DNA of 64,000 nucleotides from Viscum album (taxonomy: Eukaryota > Streptophyta > Magnoliopsida > Santalales > Viscaceae). The stretch spans positions 960,416,097 through 960,480,096 of the forward strand of contig OY728121.1 of assembly GCA_963277665.1 (NCBI GenBank), in the 5' to 3' direction. A program made the translations under genes and the position numbers. Positions within the stretch are counted from its first letter, which is position 1; the number at the start of each line of letters is the position of its first letter. Below, in pieces: positions 58,878-64,000 of the stretch. The notes beneath the pieces are model-generated. The model saw only the letters and a program-made list of their open reading frames with translations, ran no database searches and was not told the DNA's origin.

Positions 58878-60822
58878 TGTAGGTTATGGGCGCAGCGAAA
58901 GCACGTTGGTGGGTGTACCCAACTTTAATTTTAGCGTTAAAAACTATCAATCTGAGATCCATCATGATGATAAAATGCAGGATCTTCGGAATAGAATGAA
59001 GAATGAAAAAGAAAAAGGTGAGTCATGGAACCATATATAGGATCATCATATGTTGGTTATAATTAATTTAATTAATTGATAAGAATTACCTTGATGGAAT
59101 TATTTCTTTGTTGATGTTTCAGGTCACAATCTAATGTGATTTGTCGTCACGTCATAAAATCCAAGTGTAGGATTCCTCTAGTGGTGATCCACACGTGCTC
59201 CATGTATCTATGGACGTCACCGAAGGGATCTCCAGGTGATAGCTCAGAAGATCCTTCGATTGTGATGTCCGACTCAATCTCTTTGATCCAGTGGAGGTGG
59301 ATCTCTCTCTCTCGTAACTTGAGAACGTTCTTGGTGGAAAAAGAAATTATTTCTTGGCTTGAAAGCTTTTCCAAATCCATTGTGTACAACCACCAAAAAA
59401 ATGGTTAGGCTAATGAGAAATATATAATTGGGATTTTAATTACATAGAATAATAAAAATAATTAATTACCTGAAAGCATTTATTCATTTAATTTAATTAT
59501 TAGTAATACCCCATGTCTAATAATAACAGTTGACTATTATTATTACTTTAATACGCCCAGCGAATTACACCTAATATTATTTAATTAAATAAATAATATT
59601 ATTTCTCATAAATTCCAAGAAAAAAATACATGGCGTGTATATTTAATATACACGACATGTACTTTTATTTTTCTATTTTTCTTTATTTCCTCCACCACAT
59701 TTATTAGACCTTGAATAATGGCTATTTATTTCTCAAATAAATATCACTACATTAATCACTAATAAATATATATTATTTCGCCCACAATATATTCTCTCGA
59801 ATAACTAGTGTTGAAATAAATGAGATTAGGAATCCTTGAATAATTATTAAAGCACAGTCGGGAATAATATTTATTCAACTTGTTAAATTAATATTTAACT
59901 GAGATACTTAGACACACTTAGTGTGTGACCCTCTAGGCCTCTTTCTCAGTGGCATTAGGCGGAGCCTGTCTAAAGTTCAAGGTTAGCGTCTAGCAACACA
60001 CCAAGGAACCCATAGAGAAATAAGTTAACGCCATGATGACGTGTCACCTCCTACGAATTCTTACCGTGTAATGTAATCCCTTTTTCATGATATCTCATAT
60101 CAAGAAGGTTGCATGTTAGTGCCATCAACCCATGTGCTCGATTATTCTTTCTTTTAATTCCCAGAATTGAACTTTCCCATTCCTCAACATGGCCATGGAT
60201 TTATTTAGGATATATCAATTCCATAAAAGGGACTAAGATATATACTTTCATTATGGAACATAAGGAAAAAAAATTCTTTCTTGAATTATCTATTAATGTA
60301 GTATTACTCGTGATGCACCCAACGTATCCTACCTCATTGTGAATAGTGTGTCGTCACAGTTTTCATCAATACATCTAAGTGTGTGAGTTGTAATACCCAT
60401 TAATAATAATCTTAAATTCTAAGGACCAATCCAAACATCCACAGATAGGAACATAAAATGACACTATGAAATGTGGATTTCCTAATGGTGGGTCTCGTTC
60501 TCATAATATCCTCCTAGATATTACCAAGGGCGCACACCATGAGAAGGTTCCTCAATTTTTTATGAGTCCTCACCCCTAATGGTCTGTATTATTTGTGTCC
60601 CTCAAATAACATCGTCCAGCCATATAACATATATTCAAGAACAGTGTTATGGCCTTTCCGGGTTCTCATCATAGCAGGGATCTGTTATGACCCTTTAATG
60701 CAACAATTATCCTTAGGACATTATCACATGCATTGTCATATAGAAGAAATATCAAGATGTGATAAGGTATTTATTAATGAATAAAGTAAAAAGTAGTTGG
60801 TTCTATGCCACCAACTCCAAAA
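58878..60822 (-). repeat. 3' LTR of the Ty1/copia element
   Basis: On the minus strand it begins at 60822 (TTTTGGAGTTGGTGGC, decayed TGTTGGAGTTGG), right after a purine-rich AGTATAAGTGGCAG tract. It ends at 58878 with CTTTCGCTGCGCCCATAACC then TACA. The length is about 1.95 kb. The five bases beyond are ATCTC (58873-58877 on plus), a candidate target duplication whose partner is off-window. An 80-codon minus frame (59147-59389) inside is uncertain. Confidence 0.75.
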
Positions 60823-60859
60823 AACTGCCACTTATACTAGAGCCATCTTCTAACAAATT

Positions 60860-61345
60860 TTAACCCACTAGTTCTCAGATGATATTCATGCTTCTGCAGA
60901 GATAGGCCTTTAGTCATGGGTTCCACCATGTTCTCTTCCATGGACAGTCTTCTCACTGTAACTTCACCTCTTTGATAGAAATAAATCAATAGGTGATACT
61001 TTCGATGTATGTTATTTTTCTATTAATGTGACCTTAGTTCTTTCACAAGAGCCACCACTGCAGTATTATCACAATACAACATGATAGGATATTTACTAAT
61101 AGGCACCACATCAAGCTCCTGGAAAAAGTTCCAAATCCAGATGGATTCCTTAGCTGCATCATAAGCCGATATATATTCGGAATCTACTGTAGAATCGACG
61201 AAAACTGGATGCTTTGAACTCTTCCAACTCACAACTCCTCCATTGAGATAGAAAACATATCTAGATTGTGACTTCAGATCGTTGAAAACTAGCATCAGCA
61301 TACCCTCTGATGACAAAATCATCGTTGCCTCCATACACCGAGAAC
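60860..61345 (-). pseudogene. Copia RNase H domain, broken
   Basis: Readable are DLKSQSRYVFYLNGGVVSWKSSK, DSEYISAYDAAKESIWIWNF (Glu of the active site) and IMLYCDNTAVVAL (Asp). The frame ends at 61023 after KELRSH, where a stop cuts the usual tail. The tail itself continues in a shifted frame (MTKGLSLQKHEYHL near 60900). The first catalytic Asp region (normally YTDAS-like) is lost in the frameshift near 61310. Confidence 0.85.
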
Positions 61346-61499
61346 ATATCCTAAGTTCTTCTCAGATACTTAAAAGGATAGTATTAACAGCAGTCCAACA
61401 CTATTCTCCTAGATCTGCTTCATATCTACCTGCCATGCTCAGTGTATAGGAAACATCAAGCCTGGTACATAACAGGGCATACATGATAGATCCTATAGC

Positions 61500-62350
61500 C
61501 GAAGAATATGGGATCTTACCCATTCTATCTTTCTACTATTGTGTATGAGGAAACATTTTCTTAGAAATATGCAGGCCATGTGACACTAGAACCAATCCCA
61601 TCTTGGATTGTTCCATAATAAATCTCTTTAGTATCTGGTCAATGTATGTAACCTGAATTAGTCCAAACAGCCTCTTGGATCTATCACGAATGATCTTGAT
61701 CCCTAGAATATAGGCTTCTTCACCCAAGTCTTTCATGGAGAAACACTTGTTTAACTAGTCCTTAACTGACGATAAGACTGGTACATCATTTCCAATAAGC
61801 AATATGTCGTCAACATATACTACTAGGATAACAATCACATTCCCATTAAACCTTTTATAAACACATGTCTCACATCCGTTCTTAATGAAACCAAATTCCT
61901 TTATGGCTTCATCAAATCGAATGTTCCATGACCTGGATGCTTTATTTAATCCATAAATGTATTTATGAAACTTGAAAACCCATTTTTCTTCACCTGGTGT
62001 CACAAAACCTTCTGGTTGTGTCATATAGACATCTTCCTGAAGGTTCCTGTTAAGGAATTCTGTTTTGACATCCATCTTCCAAATCTCATAGTCATGGTAG
62101 GCTGCTATGTCAAGTATGATTTATATGGATTTAAAAATGGAAACTAGTGAGAAGGTTTAATCATAGTCAATTTCTTGACTCTTTCTGAATCCTTTAGCCA
62201 CTAGCCTTACTTTATAGGTTCTAACTTGACCTCTCATGTCCAGTTTTCTCTTGAATACCCATTTTCATCCAACATGCTTTACATAAACTGGATCATAGAC
62301 CAGAACCCAAACTTGGTTCTGATACATGGAATCCATCTCAGAATTCATAT
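61500..62350 (-). pseudogene. Copia reverse transcriptase, broken
   Basis: N-terminal part in a stop-rich frame (KWVFKRKLDMRGQV, RLVAKGF near 62190-62260). Then an open stretch 61755-62075 with MDVKTEFLN (first catalytic Asp), YMTQPEGFV, IYGLNKASRSWNIRFDEAI and the active site VVYVDDILLIGND, all intact. It continues after a stop with MKDLGEEAYILGIKI and YIDQILKRF (61536-61736). Minus strand, between integrase and RNase H as in all Ty1/copia elements. Confidence 0.92.
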
Positions 62351-62539
62351 CTTCTATCCATCTTGCATCTTATGAGCTTTCCACTGCTTCCTTGTAGGAT
62401 ATAGGTTTATCATTTTCCAATAATAATAATTCACCATCCTCGGTTACTAGGAAACCAAATCTCTCTGGTTCTCTTACCTCTCTTGAGCTCCTACGCAGTA
62501 CTTGTGTTTCTGGAACCTCTTCTATGGGGACCTGTGGAA

Positions 62540-63420
62540 CTTGTTCCTATACCAACTTCTGTGTATCTTGATCATCAACTTCATCGAAGTCAATCTTGCC
62601 CCCACTATCCTTTTTGAGGATGTGCTCCCTCTCAAGAAATAAGGATTGTCTGGAGATAGTCACTTTCTTTTCTGAAGTGTTATATAGGTAATATCCTTTT
62701 ATTTCCTTGGGATATCCTATAAATATACACTTTGTGCCCCAAGGTGCTATTTTTTTTCCTGAGAAGGCCTTAACAAATGCCTCACATCCCCATACACGTG
62801 TGTGTGACAAAATGGGTTTCTTTTCATTCCATAACTCGGAGGGAATTCCATTTTTTGCCTTAGTTGGTACTCGGTTTAATGTGTATGATGCAGTCTGTAA
62901 TGAATATCCCCAAAAGGATAATGGAGTATCTTCATGACTTATCATCGACCTCACTATGTCTAACAAGGTGTGTTTTCTCCTTTCACTAACACCATTACAC
63001 TATGGTGTATAAGGAAGAGTGATCTGATATAGAATCCCAGACTCCCATAGAAGATCGATGAACTCTTGGTTCAGATATTCTCTACCTCGATCCGATTGAA
63101 TCTTCTTTATATTCTTACCAAGATGATTCTCTACCTCATTATTTAATTCCTTAAATTTATCTAAGTCTTCTGACGTATACCTCATTAAGTAGACCTAACC
63201 ATATCTACTCAAATCATTAGTAAAATTAATGAAGTAAGAATATCCACCTCTAGATTCTACTGGAAATGATCCACACACATCTGTGTGCACCAATACTAGA
63301 ATATTTATGGCCCTTTCACCCTATCCACCAAAATGCGGCTTGGTCATTTTACCTTGTAAACAAGCATGACATCTATCAAGTGATTTTAGCTCAGTAGAGT
63401 CTCAATAGCCATCTTGGCAG
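62540..63420 (-). pseudogene. Copia integrase, broken
   Basis: Readable: CHACLQGKMTKPHFGG (zinc-binding end), VHTDVCGSFPV (Asp), IQSDRGREYLNQEF (Asp) and then NGVSERRKHTLLDIVRSM (Glu). The C-terminal block follows: WGYSLQTASYTLNRVPTK, KCIFIGYPKEIKGYYLYN. The triad is readable but split by stops near 62995 (just before NGVSER) and near 63330. Open stretches are 62547-62966 and 63000-63185. Confidence 0.92.
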
Positions 63421-63800
63421 AGCTTTGTCAAGCACTTTTCATTTACATGACCGAGACGGTGATGCCACAACTGGGTGATGTATGAGTCATGTGAGTCCGT
63501 TTAATTATCGATTTCCAACACTTGGTTTTCATAATTTAATACATACAAACAATTATTTAAATGCTCCATACCATAACATACGTTGTTCTTATAAAATAGA
63601 CAACCCTTATTTCTAAACATGAAAATAAATCCATCTATATCCAAACAAGATACAAAAATTATGTTCTTGGTAACACTAGGAACATAATAGAAGTTATGTA
63701 AAACCAAAATCACCCCATTCGGAAATGAGAGGTGGTAGTCTCCAATGTCTAACACAGCTAGCCTTGCGCTATTGGCAGCTTGAAGATCCACCTCTCCTCT
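63420..63800 (-). pseudogene. Copia GAG-pre-integrase region
   Basis: The open stretch 63501-63791 carries VLDIGDYHLSFPNGVILVL, then FYYVPSVTKNIIFVSCLD and NCLYVLNYE, the segment between protease and integrase. It is followed after one stop by WHHRLGHVNEKCLTKLC-like sequence. Minus strand. Confidence 0.88.
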
Positions 63801-64000
63801 AGCAATCTTTCTAAATCTACTTGGTTCCTACATTTGAATGCATATGTGAGCCCCACAAGCTGTATCTAATACCCAATGTGTATAAATAGAAATATTACAC
63901 TCGATAATGAATGCACCTTTAGCATCCACATGCTTCTGGGTGCAATTCCTCTTAAAGTGGACTTGCTTTCCACATGTAAAACGTACCACCTCCAAATCCT
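63800..64000 (-). pseudogene. Copia gag zinc knuckle and protease, partial at window edge
   Basis: At the right edge the minus strand reads FTCGKQVHFKRNC, a CCHC knuckle whose first Cys is Arg. It is followed by WVLDTACGAHIC, the copia protease active site with DTG changed to DTA. Both changes should impair function. Stops separate this part from the next. Confidence 0.8.

Larger units (their letters stand above)
60823..64000 (-). mobile_element. Ty1/copia element interior (Tork-like), 5' part off-window
   Basis: Minus-strand order from the right edge: gag zinc knuckle, protease, GAG-pre-integrase, integrase, RT, RNase H, then LTR. Integrase before RT is diagnostic of Ty1/copia. Wording such as GGYSYFINFTNDLSRYG and YVDDILLIGND fits the Tork lineage, though that lineage call is by memory of family sequences. 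Several stops and frameshifts; not active. Confidence 0.9.

Noticed and set aside
17839..64000. Host genes between transposons
   Set aside because: All recognisable domains are transposon proteins; other open frames are short, AT-rich and lack family features.

Overview
This window is a stretch of plant nuclear heterochromatin and holds no recognisable host gene, tRNA or rRNA. The clues are plant transposon families: CACTA (En/Spm) elements with TNP2 and TNPA-like genes, a Ty3/gypsy chromovirus of Tekay/Del type, a Ty1/copia element of Tork type, an L1-like LINE with a C-terminal RNase H, and initiator-tRNA-Met primer sites. I cannot name the species; a eudicot is plausible but not shown.

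Layout. (1) 1-15406 is an approximately 8.38-kb tandem segmental duplication. Each unit carries a 10-bp minisatellite, a 268-bp hairpin, the promoter end of a CACTA element, an LTR remnant with a 200-bp tandem repeat, and the 5' part of a dead LINE. Only copy 2 keeps the LINE 3' half (to about 17445). (2) 17839-57027 is an old, eroded Ty3/gypsy element with LTRs of about 4.5-4.7 kb, opened up by nested insertions. Inside it is a reverse-oriented solo LTR (23094-41220, target duplication CCAAG). That LTR is itself split by a Tekay-related solo LTR (25633-29507) and by a complete CACTA transposon (29759-38617, target duplication CAC). A full-length but mutated Tekay-like element (42142-52375, target duplication TAGAG) sits further right in the old internal region. 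(3) 57028-58877 is AT-rich and unassigned. (4) 58878-64000 is the 3' LTR and pol of a Ty1/copia element on the minus strand, running off the window.

How the genes work together: every coding region belongs to a mobile element. In the CACTA element, a TNP2 transposase and a second gene (Transposase_24-like, DUF8039-like and Ulp1-like parts) lie head to tail on the minus strand between arrays of inverted-paired subterminal repeats, which are the expected binding sites of the TNPA-type protein. In the Tekay element, gag, protease, RT, RNase H, integrase and a chromodomain-like tail form one reading frame, broken by about 20 stops and one frameshift. No element looks able to make a full set of intact proteins.

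The most interesting signals are: a tandem array of 63-bp phase-neutral mini-exons repeated at exactly 146 bp in the CACTA gene; a Cys-to-Tyr change at its Ulp1 active site; a stop-codon spectrum in the Tekay element (15 TAG, 4 TGA, 1 TAA) that fits CHG/CG methyl-cytosine decay; the 10-bp minisatellite whose unit also forms the ends of the neighbouring hairpin; and a U3 module present four times in one LTR and once in its relative.
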